DNA of 64,000 nucleotides from UBA7916 sp036121365 (GCA_036121365.1 JAZAFR010000016.1:8613-72612), one strand, 5' to 3'. Counted from the stretch's first letter, positions 1 to 9,066 are shown. Program-made: numbers and translations. The notes: a model not told the origin generated them from the sequence alone.

Positions 1-59
1 AACCGAACCTTGTTCCTGTTGCTGAAGCCGTCAACCAGTTAATAAGAGCTTTTGTTTAA
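1..59 (+). CDS. C-terminal end of a gene cut by the left edge
   Basis: Frame 3 is open from the first base and reads PNLVPVAEAVNQLIRAFV before TAA at 57-59. The composition looks like a protein tail. Only 18 residues are visible, so no family can be named, and the call rests on the open frame alone. Confidence 0.35.
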   Translation, partial: PNLVPVAEAVNQLIRAFV

Positions 60-274
60 TTGGCCTCATTGTATCAATATGAGATCAGGGTTCTAAAAGC
101 GTTTGTTTTCATTCCATGAATGTCTCAATGCGAAAACCACTCACTTTTTTTAAATATAATGCGATATTTTCAGCATGATACCAATGTAGCATAAAGGTTT
201 CTAAATCGTTTTCCTGTACTTGAACTTGAGCTTGGTTTGATTTAATATGTTAATAATGTTTATTGAGAGTTGAT

Positions 275-1354
275 ATGCCAACAAATAAGATGCGAACTGA
301 AAGTAGATTTTTAAGATTATTTGAAAATGAAGTATCACTGAGATACCTCTTGCCAGTTGTTTGTTTTTATACTGTGGCATCTTTGTCATTATATGCCTCA
401 GCCATTTTATTTTACTCTTGCTTTGCAATTTATATGGCCTATATAATTTTTGATGCCTATGATCTCATTGCAAGTACTCATTACTTTTGGCTATCTCCAC
501 ATGGAAACTTTAGGAAAGGATTCGTTGATATATTTCTTTGTCTGCTGCAGTTGGGCTTATCTTTGACCATTGCCTTTTGTTTCTTTAGTAAAGCGCTGTT
601 TTTATCTGGTGTTTTATCTCCAGAAATCGCACCGCATATACATGCCCTTTATCAGTTTGTTGTTGAGCATATTTTTCGTTCCGGATTTTTATTGTGCTCA
701 ATATTTGTCAGACAATCGTTACAAAACAAACAATTTGCTTATATTTCTTCTTTTTTGATGCAGCCAACGTCAGCCAGTATCATGGCTTTAGTTTTTAGCG
801 CTATGGCACTTGCCATGAACTTTCCATTTACACTGGGATTTGTTGCTGTGCCATATGTATTCATCTCCACTTTTTACTGTTTGGATATTATCAGCAATTT
901 GCTCAGTCTTAAAACATTTAGTAGTGATATAGTAGACAATACTCCTGAGACCACCATAACCAAATCTGCTATTTTTATGTTGCACCTTTTTTCATTTGCA
1001 CTGTGGTCATCTATATTTGGTATATCTTTGCAGCTATCATTTATTTCTCTTCCAGCCTTTATCTCTGAAGTGTTGATGCGTCACACGCCTCAAATTCTGA
1101 TGATACCAGTTCACAACATTACCCCAAATATGATACTTGCACTTTCTTCTCTTAGTATTATAACTGAGTTTATGAGGGACTTTATCTACAGCCACAGCAA
1201 CTCAAATTATCTTAGCGTACCCGGCGGTGGCGAGAATAATGGAACCCCCTCATATAGTTTATCAAAAAAAACTACACCTGGTTATTATCACCAAACACAA
1301 AGTAAAGGTGCCGGAATCTACCCAGAAAAACCATCTAGTTGGTTTTGGAATTGA
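275..1354 (+). CDS. Multi-pass membrane protein of unknown function
   Basis: The protein has about 359 residues. Most of it is hydrophobic, with roughly seven to eight candidate membrane spans between residues 20 and 310. The C-terminal 50 residues are polar, rich in Gly, Ser and Lys, and probably face the cytoplasm or periplasm. The frame could begin at TTG 263, but ATG 275 (MPTNKM) has a purine-rich GAGAG a few bases upstream and is preferred; ATG 290 is a third option. No transporter signature or catalytic motif is recognisable. The gene stands alone, with a gap of about 460 bp downstream, so context gives no function. Confidence 0.6.
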   Translation: MPTNKMRTESRFLRLFENEVSLRYLLPVVCFYTVASLSLYASAILFYSCFAIYMAYIIFDAYDLIASTHYFWLSPHGNFRKGFVDIFLCLLQLGLSLTIAFCFFSKALFLSGVLSPEIAPHIHALYQFVVEHIFRSGFLLCSIFVRQSLQNKQFAYISSFLMQPTSASIMALVFSAMALAMNFPFTLGFVAVPYVFISTFYCLDIISNLLSLKTFSSDIVDNTPETTITKSAIFMLHLFSFALWSSIFGISLQLSFISLPAFISEVLMRHTPQILMIPVHNITPNMILALSSLSIITEFMRDFIYSHSNSNYLSVPGGGENNGTPSYSLSKKTTPGYYHQTQSKGAGIYPEKPSSWFWN

Positions 1355-1818
1355 TAACTACGATGCTCTGAACACTTTCACCAATTTCGCCAAATAAAAA
1401 AAGCTTCATATTATTGTCCCATGAATTGATCATATGTGTAACATCAACAGTGAATTATGCAATCCGGCAACCATGAGCAGAACCATTGTTTTCGGTAATT
1501 CTGAATAAAATCCTGTCTGTTCACCATACTCTACTTTATCCTCCAATTTCATATACGCTCTGGATTTCATGTCTATAAACTGATTCTGATGCAAACATGA
1601 TCTTGATAACTTATTTCAATATTTCAAGTGTGCTTTTAATGGATGTGCCTTGTCTTGACTGCAATCTATCACATCTTCCTTATCTCTACCTACCTAATGC
1701 TTTTCCTTTAACTATGTGCGTACTCTTCTACTTTGTTTCGATATTAAGTCTTTATTTTTCCAATCTCCTTGTGATAGACTATAATTATTGCTAGTATGTA
1801 TCAAAAATGGAGATATAT
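1355..1818 (+). promoter_or_regulatory. Intergenic stretch with promoter for the secreted protein gene
   Basis: This region has no convincing gene. Near its end lies TTTCCA at 1757-1762, then a 17-bp spacer, then a consensus TATAAT at 1780-1785. This is a sigma70-type promoter about 33 bp before the start at 1819. Nothing else is seen in the stretch. Confidence 0.5.
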
Positions 1819-2343
1819 ATGTATAAAGAAAAATCAATTTTATCGCTTGTTATGCTAGCTTTTGTCACTCTTCTGGCATCTATTTCTTGTAATGCACGCA
1901 CCAGCACTGACTCTATGAATATATTGATTATTTCAATTGCGAATACTTCTGGCCATCACTGTGAACTCATTTCGTTAAATGACCATGAGTGTAAAGTGAT
2001 TCAAAATGCAATGCCTCAACTCATACCCAACATGTCGGAAAAAAACTTTTGGATTGGTGATCATACCTATGGCTTCTATAGCCGAAAAAATGAAAACACC
2101 CTCAAATATAAATGTGGTCCCGACACCTTTACGATCCACACTGTTCAAGAAGGCCACTGCAACAGCAAGCCCTATGGCGATATTACTGCCAGCAACCTGC
2201 AACAGGTTGAAATTCAATACGATGCCATCGCTGGAAAATGCTCAGAGGAATTACCAGGATATATCATGTGGAGAATTAAACCGAAAAAATCTATCCCCAC
2301 TCCTTATGTTGGTGACACTGATGCAACAGACTTAGTTCAGTAG
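1819..2343 (+). CDS. Small secreted protein, unknown function
   Basis: The product is 174 residues. It begins with a typical Sec signal sequence: MYKEK followed by a hydrophobic core to about residue 20, then SISCNA as a plausible cleavage region. A lipoprotein Cys at SISC is possible, but the lipobox lacks Leu at -3. The mature part has five or six Cys residues, which suggests disulfides in the periplasm or outside the cell. The start at ATG 1819 is preferred over 1807 because GGAG at 1809-1812 sits 6 nt upstream. Its 3' end overlaps the convergent gene by about 12 bp. No family is recognised. Confidence 0.6.
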   Translation: MYKEKSILSLVMLAFVTLLASISCNARTSTDSMNILIISIANTSGHHCELISLNDHECKVIQNAMPQLIPNMSEKNFWIGDHTYGFYSRKNENTLKYKCGPDTFTIHTVQEGHCNSKPYGDITASNLQQVEIQYDAIAGKCSEELPGYIMWRIKPKKSIPTPYVGDTDATDLVQ

Positions 2344-2736
2344 TAGTAATGTCTTAGGATTTTCAGCTTCTTCTGATTCATTTGGTATATTTGGACATGT
2401 TTTTTCCTGGCTTAGGGTCATCATGACACTCAGATTATACTTTCTGTTCTCGTCCCTAATGATGCTCATTAATATTTCTTTTAAATGACTCTCTCCCTGC
2501 TTTATGAATAAATACTGTGTCCATGTTTTTTTCACCGGCATCTTACTTAAGTAATCTATCATTTCTCTCTCTAATACTGTTGCATCACTGATTTGGCATA
2601 CAATACTCGTCAATTTCATGATGTCTTGCTCTCTTTGATTACTTATTTTTTGATTTTCATTCTGCTTATGCGATTGATAATACATAATCCCTGCCAATAA
2701 TCTTTGCCTTAATATTGTATCGTTCATACATGGCAT
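2332..2736 (-). CDS. Hypothetical 134-aa helical protein
   Basis: This small, polar, probably all-helical protein has no recognised domain. The start at 2736 (MPCMND) has a good GGAGGA Shine-Dalgarno sequence about 5 nt upstream, which supports real translation. The last residues are a short Leu run (KTLLLLN). It converges with and slightly overlaps the secreted-protein gene at 1819. No function can be proposed. Confidence 0.5.
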   Translation of the reverse strand: MPCMNDTILRQRLLAGIMYYQSHKQNENQKISNQREQDIMKLTSIVCQISDATVLEREMIDYLSKMPVKKTWTQYLFIKQGESHLKEILMSIIRDENRKYNLSVMMTLSQEKTCPNIPNESEEAENPKTLLLLN

Positions 2737-2839
2737 CTTTTCCTCCGTTCATTGCACCTCATCATTATATTTTTTTTTCATATTTTATCACTACCGTATT
2801 CACTTCTTCACCTTGCCTGACCATTTATTTTTTGTCATA

Positions 2840-3235
2840 ATGCAATCAACTTTCCACCATACTCGTATTATGAATAGCAATCACCCTCATATAGATTTAG
2901 ACCATGGAGTTAAAGTCATTGGCGACATGAACAATGCTAAGAAAGTCTTGACTCTTTTTATTGAAAAATTACCAACTTATGAAAGCGATATCATAAAATT
3001 TCGTAAATCTGAAAACTGGGAACAGCTCAAAGAGACCATGCACTCTCTCAAAGGAGCAACTTGCTATAGCAGTACCCCTGCACTCCACCACTGTTTTTCT
3101 GAACTGAATTCATTACTTTCAAATATCATTATCGAAAAACCATCAGACTCTGATATTCTTTCAATTGACCACTTGCTTGATGCTGCATATCTCAATATTG
3201 CAGGCACCATCACTGCTTTTAATCGATTACAATGA
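2840..3235 (+). CDS. HPt (histidine phosphotransfer) domain protein
   Basis: This is a stand-alone histidine phosphotransfer protein of about 131 residues. The signature HSLKGA places the phospho-accepting His near residue 68. It lies in a helical hairpin with flanking Leu-rich helices, and a helix like those in the HPt domains of BarA/GacS-type kinases follows (ALHHCFSELNSLL). HPt proteins relay phosphate between hybrid kinases and response regulators; no partner kinase or regulator is in this window. The start is uncertain: TTG 2813, ATG 2840 and ATG 2870 are all possible and none has a clear ribosome site. Its end nearly abuts the convergent GHMP gene. Confidence 0.6.
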   Translation: MQSTFHHTRIMNSNHPHIDLDHGVKVIGDMNNAKKVLTLFIEKLPTYESDIIKFRKSENWEQLKETMHSLKGATCYSSTPALHHCFSELNSLLSNIIIEKPSDSDILSIDHLLDAAYLNIAGTITAFNRLQ

Positions 3236-3236
3236 A

Positions 3237-4193
3237 CTACGCCTGTTCTGTCTCTTTTATTGGATATGTTCCCTCAATTGCCTCTATGAAACTTAAACTG
3301 CTAAGCATATTCTCTTTCATTTCTATCTGATCCTTCCTAAAGAGCAAGTGAACAACATAGCCAATGCCCATAGAGACTATTGGACCGTCTCCATAAATAT
3401 CCCACCATTTTTTTACTTGCTTTAAAACTTCTCTGGCTTCAACTGTTTGAAAAGAGAAACTTGGCCTTGATGTCGAAAACAACAGTTGAAGCTCATTAAA
3501 ATCATCCCACACACACTCAAATATACCCTTCCAATTCTTTTTCAAAATATGATCGTGAGTCATTACCACTCTTTTTCGAACATTTGCTTTGTACTCCTGT
3601 GCTCGCTCATTTTTTTCCAGTAGCGCCAATACCTGCGCTGTGCTAATGCGCTTTTTATCCTCTGTTACAACTAGAGCCACATGGCTTAGATGATCATACC
3701 CCCCAAACGAAGCTCCTATTATGCTTGTGTTCTCCACAATCGACCAAGGACTATAAAAAGAATGCCTTGATGAATCCTTTCCAATGGCACTCAAAGCACT
3801 CATTTCTGCTTGATTTAATTTTTGTACACCTTCCTTTCTTGAACAAATTGCTTTTAGTGCACAAGCAGTCAAAGCGCTAAAGCTGGACGCTGAACTTGAT
3901 AAACCGATTCCTTGAGGAAATGAATTGTTTGATTGTACAAAAAAACCACCTTCGTAACCAAGCTGATTTTTTATTGCTTGTAAATGCTTAAGATATAAGT
4001 CAATTGACTGATAAGACAGTCTCTCATTGGAGTTGATTTTCCATGTGTCTTTTGTTCCTTTATGCGTCGTTAAGCTCACTGTCGTGTATAATTTCGGCAA
4101 CGAATAGGCCAAGCAAGATGATCCGAATAAGTGTCCAATTAATGCCACTTTTGTAGGCATTCGTTCTGTATATACTACCGGCTTTTCGTTCAT
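3237..4193 (-). CDS. GHMP-family protein related to diphosphomevalonate decarboxylase
   Basis: The 318-residue protein has the GHMP phosphate-binding loop in the form used by diphosphomevalonate decarboxylases (FPQGIGLSSSASSFSALT, near residue 100). Length and overall layout fit that family, which makes isopentenyl diphosphate in the mevalonate pathway of some bacteria, including Coxiella-type organisms. Two hallmark positions look altered. The N-terminal Lys of the ALIKYWGK-type motif corresponds to ALIGHLFG, and the C-terminal catalytic Asp of the DAGPN-type motif corresponds to SMGIGYVVHLL. It could be a divergent decarboxylase, a mevalonate-3-kinase-like enzyme or an inactive relative. 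Start ATG 4193 follows AGAGG. Confidence 0.6.
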   Translation of the reverse strand: MNEKPVVYTERMPTKVALIGHLFGSSCLAYSLPKLYTTVSLTTHKGTKDTWKINSNERLSYQSIDLYLKHLQAIKNQLGYEGGFFVQSNNSFPQGIGLSSSASSFSALTACALKAICSRKEGVQKLNQAEMSALSAIGKDSSRHSFYSPWSIVENTSIIGASFGGYDHLSHVALVVTEDKKRISTAQVLALLEKNERAQEYKANVRKRVVMTHDHILKKNWKGIFECVWDDFNELQLLFSTSRPSFSFQTVEAREVLKQVKKWWDIYGDGPIVSMGIGYVVHLLFRKDQIEMKENMLSSLSFIEAIEGTYPIKETEQA

Positions 4194-4377
4194 CAACCTC
4201 TATCCTTTACAAATTACTCATATGTTAACTCTATTTCACTGTTAGCACAATATCATTTTTCTTGATTGAGACCTTATGTTTCTAATGCATTGATAATACT
4301 ATTATTCGATCTCTTAATGATCGATAACATTCTGAGATTTCTGTTCATTCTTGCAGGTGATGCAATTTCTACTTTTA

Positions 4378-5439
4378 TTATTTATTGGGCAGCTTCAATT
4401 TAATTCTGTGTCGTGAGACCTCTCTCTCTATCTCATATCCTTTTGCAATGAACATTTCAGTCATCGTCTGGATCTGCCCTGCAGTGATGGTTTCTAAGTA
4501 TATATTTGGCACTTTTCCTATGCGCATTTTTCCCTCTAATGCTTCCTTATCTAACCAACAATTAATCACAGCTAAATGCCTTAATGTATCAGATTGACTG
4601 ATTACTTTTGCCAACTGCTCCGAGCTTTTCTTGCCCAGTGTTTGATTGGACAACACCAATGAAAGCAGATTGGACTGCCTTGTTTGCATATGTCCAAATA
4701 GCTTGACAATCTCATGCTCAGAAAGCTCAACAATCCCACTACTGAAAACTTGTATTGTTGATGATTCTTGAGCGATGTGCTCAATCAGCAACCTTCTACT
4801 ATTGGCACATAAAACACTGTCTCCTAACGACAGTCTTGTTAATTTTTTGCTTTTTACAAACCCTCCCATCCATAGAAAGGCCTTCATTTCACAAAATGTC
4901 CACTGGCTTTCAGCCAACCCCAATCTTGATAAGCCAACATTGGCCTCTTGTAAGATGTTCACGAGATCTTTAACGCGTGATAAATTCATCTTCACTTTAC
5001 CAAGCTCAAGGCTCTGGACCTCTGTCGTACCCCTGATTAGCCAATCAACAAAAAAACGCCATGCCTTGCTGCATACTGATATGTTTGCCAAGTTGCAGTG
5101 CTTGATTGTGATAGCGCTTTTTCCTAACCATGTTAATAGCACTTCTAATAATTTACAATCCACATTTTGATTCATAAAGTTCAGATTGGCCAATGTCTTG
5201 TCCAATTTAAAGATACCGGATTCAATCATTTGACAGATCTTCTTTGGCTCTACGTGCTCATTGAACTCTATAGACTCTATGAGTATGTTACGTGCACTTT
5301 TTATATCGGAATACTTTTCTATATCATCAAGAGTTGGTATGGCACTACTGCGTAAAATACCGGTTTTTTCAACTCCATTTATCCATGCTTTTATCTTTTT
5401 CTCTATTGGTTTTTTTATTTTTATAAGACTTGGCTGCAT
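4378..5439 (-). CDS. Leucine-rich-repeat (ribonuclease-inhibitor-like) protein
   Basis: The 353-residue protein has no signal peptide. From about residue 90 to 310 it repeats a pattern of short beta strands with Leu/Asn positions and helices, e.g. LLSLVLSNQTL and LRHLAVINCWL, as in RI-type leucine-rich repeats. Such folds bind other proteins and are common among effectors of intracellular bacteria, but no secretion signal is provable here. The start at 5439 is well supported by AGGAGGG about 5 nt upstream. It may be read through to the GHMP gene 184 bp downstream on the same strand. Confidence 0.6.
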   Translation of the reverse strand: MQPSLIKIKKPIEKKIKAWINGVEKTGILRSSAIPTLDDIEKYSDIKSARNILIESIEFNEHVEPKKICQMIESGIFKLDKTLANLNFMNQNVDCKLLEVLLTWLGKSAITIKHCNLANISVCSKAWRFFVDWLIRGTTEVQSLELGKVKMNLSRVKDLVNILQEANVGLSRLGLAESQWTFCEMKAFLWMGGFVKSKKLTRLSLGDSVLCANSRRLLIEHIAQESSTIQVFSSGIVELSEHEIVKLFGHMQTRQSNLLSLVLSNQTLGKKSSEQLAKVISQSDTLRHLAVINCWLDKEALEGKMRIGKVPNIYLETITAGQIQTMTEMFIAKGYEIEREVSRHRIKLKLPNK

Positions 5440-5696
5440 GGACCCTCCTAACTCGATTTAAGATTTCTCTAAGTATATCATTTCTTTTCATAAAATTCAA
5501 CTCTATAGCGACTTTTACGTATTTTATTCGCATTTTTAGTTCAAATAATCTAAGATCCTTTGGTCTCATTTTAAAACACTTTCACCTTGGCCAATGATTT
5601 CTAATGTTTATTTTCACCGAATCATTCTTGACTTTATATATGTTACTTGGTACTTTCTTGAGTATATTTTAATAAGTTTACGAATGAGGAGCAAAC

Positions 5697-6584
5697 ATGG
5701 CTGAGACACCGGATGGATTTGAGTATTACTTAGGTTCAGCGGACGCATTTTTTGATCGTATCCTAGCTAGAGATCTTGCTAGTTTATCAAGATTGCACGA
5801 ACAATTAGGAGTGACGACTTCACCACCACCGACACAGGATGAGTTCTATCAGTATCGACAAGCCAACGAAAATACCTCTTCTCCTTGGCTCGAACTAGAT
5901 TATGAACACTCACTTAAACTAGCCAATGAATATGTGGAAAAAATTATCCTAAAACTTTATGAGAATTACATAGATCGATACAATGAACGCCAATTAGGCC
6001 TTGTACCGGATACCAATGATGAAAAAGGAGGAATTATGAACGAAAATTATAGTACTCAATTGAGTGACATGTTGAATTTTGCCAAACCAATATCTAGCTT
6101 TACCCCCCCATCTAGCTTGATGTTAACGACGGTGGTGGTTTTAGGCGTGACAGCTTATCTGACTGTGAACCGTGTATTATCTTCAAGAAAAATGACCGTT
6201 GCGACCTTAAATTCGACTGGGTGCCGCGAAATAGCAGATAGAATCATGCCACCCCAACAAATTTCGAACCATAAACTGCCAATTTGCTTCACACATCTTG
6301 CTGACAACTGCAGTAGATTTATTGAGTTGGCGGATGGCGAGAATGATTATGTGACATCACTTGTGTTTAAATCGTCAACAATCACTAAAGCAACCATCAG
6401 TATGCTTCTAAAATTTAGCAATCTAAAATCTGTTACTTTCATTGCCTGTCACAATATTAATGCCGATGATTTAACTGTACTGGATAACGTTGAGGTCATA
6501 ACCCAGAATTGCAACCAAATTGATGATGCGACTACCCCTGCAGCCAATAATAAAGCTCAAACACCAGGCTCATCCCAAGGATAA
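5697..6584 (+). CDS. Orphan protein with one membrane segment and LRR-like tail
   Basis: The 295-residue protein has an acidic N-terminal region with helices, a single hydrophobic segment at about residues 139-160 (SSLMLTTVVVLGVTAYLTV), and a C-terminal part resembling one or two leucine-rich repeats (SNLKSVTFIACHNI). The end is disordered and Ala/Thr/Gln-rich. The start at 5697 follows GAGGAG with good spacing. A second, in-frame ATG at 6036 has an even better AAGGAGG, so a 182-residue short form is conceivable. No family is recognised; it is an effector-like orphan. Confidence 0.55.
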   Translation: MAETPDGFEYYLGSADAFFDRILARDLASLSRLHEQLGVTTSPPPTQDEFYQYRQANENTSSPWLELDYEHSLKLANEYVEKIILKLYENYIDRYNERQLGLVPDTNDEKGGIMNENYSTQLSDMLNFAKPISSFTPPSSLMLTTVVVLGVTAYLTVNRVLSSRKMTVATLNSTGCREIADRIMPPQQISNHKLPICFTHLADNCSRFIELADGENDYVTSLVFKSSTITKATISMLLKFSNLKSVTFIACHNINADDLTVLDNVEVITQNCNQIDDATTPAANNKAQTPGSSQG

Positions 6585-6613
6585 AGTAGATTCGTTGTAA
6601 AAACAAAACGTCT

Positions 6614-6702
6614 GCATGGCGCCTGAAGACGCAATACGGCGATCACGACTTGCATATTACGCAAACATAAACGGTCAAGTGTTATCCCTTAGGCGCCCAT
6701 GC
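6614..6702. other. Possible structured element closed by a long inverted repeat
   Basis: In the gap between the gene ending at 6584 and the Glu-rich gene, GCATGGCGCCT (6614-6624) is complementary to AGGCGCCCATGC (6691-6702), with a single extra C. Shorter complementary arms lie inside (TTGC/GCAA, GAC/GTC). The segment is visibly richer in G+C than its surroundings. It could be a small structured RNA or a degenerate mobile repeat. It does not match a tRNA and has no terminator T-run. Confidence 0.3.
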
Positions 6703-6843
6703 CAATCAATTCTTATCAATATCATTTGTGTTCCAACTTGCGCCAAATACGAATGAATTGACATTGATATTACTCTTGGATTGCGCAGTGACTTTAAATA
6801 CTATCTCTGTCTAATAGATCATATTTGACTTGTTTTTCTGATG

Positions 6844-7824
6844 CTATTTGTGATGACTGAAACCATCACTGCCTTCATCTTCATGGTCAGATAAACGATG
6901 ATTTTTCATATGTTCTATTTTTTCTTCTAGCTCTTTTTGTGATTTCTCATACGCATGTTTTATGTGCTCTACAATTTCCTCATTCTCGACTTCTTCTGCA
7001 TCAGTTTCTTCCATGCTCTCTTTCTCACACTCCCCCTGTGTTTCTTCTTGAGCCTCCGGCTCAATCATTTCTTCTTCCTGCTCTTGGTTATTTTCTTCTT
7101 GCTCAAAATCTTTCTCTCCCTCATCTTCTAGTTCACTCTCTTCCTCTTCGATTTCCTCTCCCTCATCCTCTTCTTTTTCCTCTTTTTCTTGTTCTTGCTC
7201 ACCTTCCTCTTCCTCATTATCTTCTTTTTCACTTTCTTCTTTAGACTTTTTTTCATCACTTTCGTCTTTCTTTTTACTTTCTTTATTCTTTCCTTCCTCA
7301 TCAAGATATTCTTTAAGTTTATCTTGTTGAGACTCATGCACTGTCTCATCCTCCTCTGTATCAAAATCTTGCACTATTTTATTTATCATACTATTAATTT
7401 CACGCTCTAGATCTTTGATATTGGTACTTCTATCTCCACCACCTTTCCGTCCACTTAAGAGATCAGCAGCCAGCTTTATCTCCTCAACATCTTTTATAAT
7501 GTATTTTTTTCTTTGCTCTTTACTCAGCTGTACATATTTCATCAGTCTTGTTGCCATTTTATTCTTGCTTTTCTCTTTTTCTTCTTCACCGGATTCTCCT
7601 TTTAAATAAGTCCTTATCTCATCCTGTTCATGCTTGATTTTATTGATCTTTATGATCCTGTCTCTATGGGGTATTTGAAAATTGTACTGATCATAAAGCT
7701 CATTCTCCTGTTCCTGGCTTTCTTTCTCTTCTCTGCTTCTATTGTCTGTTGCTTTATTCTGCCTTGAATCCTGATCAGTTTTACTGACTCCTTTGTTCTC
7801 TCGATTCTCTTCTCTATCTGCCAC
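6844..7824 (-). CDS. Highly acidic Glu/Lys-rich coiled-coil protein
   Basis: The 326-residue protein is extremely charged. Residues 1-50 are polar and rich in Arg, Glu, Asn and Gln, 50-150 form a basic helical part, and about 150-280 are nearly continuous Glu/Asp with Lys, predicting a long helix or disorder. A His-containing tail ends DGFSHHK. GTG 7824 is the likely start, with GGAGG about 8 nt upstream. It lies 95 bp downstream of murG on the same strand, where murC would normally be, so it may be cotranscribed with the wall genes. No family is recognised, and its charge makes homology searches unreliable. Confidence 0.55.
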   Translation of the reverse strand: MADREENRENKGVSKTDQDSRQNKATDNRSREEKESQEQENELYDQYNFQIPHRDRIIKINKIKHEQDEIRTYLKGESGEEEKEKSKNKMATRLMKYVQLSKEQRKKYIIKDVEEIKLAADLLSGRKGGGDRSTNIKDLEREINSMINKIVQDFDTEEDETVHESQQDKLKEYLDEEGKNKESKKKDESDEKKSKEESEKEDNEEEEGEQEQEKEEKEEDEGEEIEEEESELEDEGEKDFEQEENNQEQEEEMIEPEAQEETQGECEKESMEETDAEEVENEEIVEHIKHAYEKSQKELEEKIEHMKNHRLSDHEDEGSDGFSHHK

Positions 7825-7919
7825 TGCACTGCCTCCATCACATCTTCATTTCATTGTAAACGTGTCCGACTTTCTTCAATTTAACTCAACACACGATGCT
7901 GTTTTTTATTCGCCTCTCT

Positions 7920-9044
7920 CTACTCATGATTATTTTCACATGCCTGAATGATCTTTTCAGCAACGTTTTCTCTTTTCATCTTGATACATGCATGTTTCAT
8001 TTTTTTTAACGTCCCTTCTCCTGTCATTAATATATCAATCATTTTCTCCAGCTTCCCTTCTCTAAATAAATCTTCTTGCTGCAAGATCCAGCATGCTCCT
8101 TTTCTCTCATGATGTAATGCATTAAAAAATTGATGATTGTCTGCCGAACCAGGCAAAGGGACTAGAATGGCTGGCAACTCAAACTGCATTAACTCAGATA
8201 ATGTTAATGCCCCTGATCTTGCTATTACCAGATCAACTTCACTATAAATACCTGCCATATCATCAAAATATTTCTCTACTCTTGCCTCTATCCCTGATTC
8301 TTTATATGCTTTGATTATTTTTTCTATTTGTGCTGTGCCCCCTGTCTGATGAATTACCCTAATCTTTTGACTGCTTTTTATCTCTTTCATGATTCTTGGC
8401 ACATTTTCATTCAAAGTTTTTGCTCCTTGACTTCCACCCATCACCAATACTGTTAATTTTTGCCCTTCTTTTTTGAGACGCCTTTTTTTATTACTTCTCT
8501 TGATCAATTCTTTTCTCAATGGGTTACCAGTCTCTATGATTTTTTTAGTTGATTTCTTCCTGAAGACATTGGGATATGCAGTAAAAATTGTTGTGGCCAT
8601 TACTGATAGCACTTTATTGGCCAAGCCACATCTGGAATTTTGTTCACACATGTGTATCGGAATTTTTAAAATAGCAGCGGCAATTGCACTGGTTACTGAT
8701 ACATAGCCCCCCATTGTGATTAAAAACTTTGGTTTATTGTTTAACATTTTAATCAGCGCACTGACTACGCCATAAGCGACGTCAATTGGCAGTACTATTT
8801 TTCGTATTAAACTTGCACCACGAAATGGCTTTGCAGTAACATGCTCGTATTTTAACGGGTATTGATTCAATATTGATTTTTCAAGCTTAGACCCAGACCC
8901 CATCCAGACGACATTATAGCCTCTTTCTTTCAATTCTGTAGCCAACGCAACCCCTGGATAGATATGTCCACCTGTGCCTCCACCAGCAATCATCACTGTT
9001 TTTTTTCTTTGAACTTTAGACTGTCTGCTCTTGTTTGAGCTCAT
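7920..9044 (-). CDS. murG: UDP-GlcNAc:lipid I N-acetylglucosaminyltransferase MurG
   Basis: MurG transfers N-acetylglucosamine to lipid I to make lipid II at the inner face of the cytoplasmic membrane. The N-terminal glycine loop GGGTGGHIYPG, the second loop MGGSQGAKTLNE and the donor-site motif ARSGALTLSEL are all present. The frame is open further upstream, but ATG 9044 is chosen because GAGGAG precedes it and the glycine loop then falls near residue 20 as usual; this gives 374 residues. It follows ftsW by 22 bp. It is the last recognisable gene of the wall cluster. Confidence 0.95.
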   Translation of the reverse strand: MSSNKSRQSKVQRKKTVMIAGGGTGGHIYPGVALATELKERGYNVVWMGSGSKLEKSILNQYPLKYEHVTAKPFRGASLIRKIVLPIDVAYGVVSALIKMLNNKPKFLITMGGYVSVTSAIAAAILKIPIHMCEQNSRCGLANKVLSVMATTIFTAYPNVFRKKSTKKIIETGNPLRKELIKRSNKKRRLKKEGQKLTVLVMGGSQGAKTLNENVPRIMKEIKSSQKIRVIHQTGGTAQIEKIIKAYKESGIEARVEKYFDDMAGIYSEVDLVIARSGALTLSELMQFELPAILVPLPGSADNHQFFNALHHERKGACWILQQEDLFREGKLEKMIDILMTGEGTLKKMKHACIKMKRENVAEKIIQACENNHE

Positions 9045-9066
9045 TTTCTCTCCTCTTTTTTCAGGA

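Noticed and set aside
201..428. 75-aa minus-strand ORF at the left end
   Set aside because: It is antisense to the membrane protein start, Ile/Tyr-rich from AT-rich DNA, and has no ribosome site.
5461..5560. Possible sixth promoter box before the LRR gene
   Set aside because: A TATACT and an upstream TTGA are present, but the spacing and flanking AATCC/AAAAAT sequence do not match the five accepted copies.
5369..5569. 66-aa minus-strand ORF overlapping the LRR gene start
   Set aside because: It has no ribosome site, while the LRR gene in the other frame has a strong AGGAGGG.
7128..7364. Lys/Arg-rich ORF inside the Glu-rich gene
   Set aside because: It is the shadow of the GAA/GAG/AAA-rich codons in another frame.
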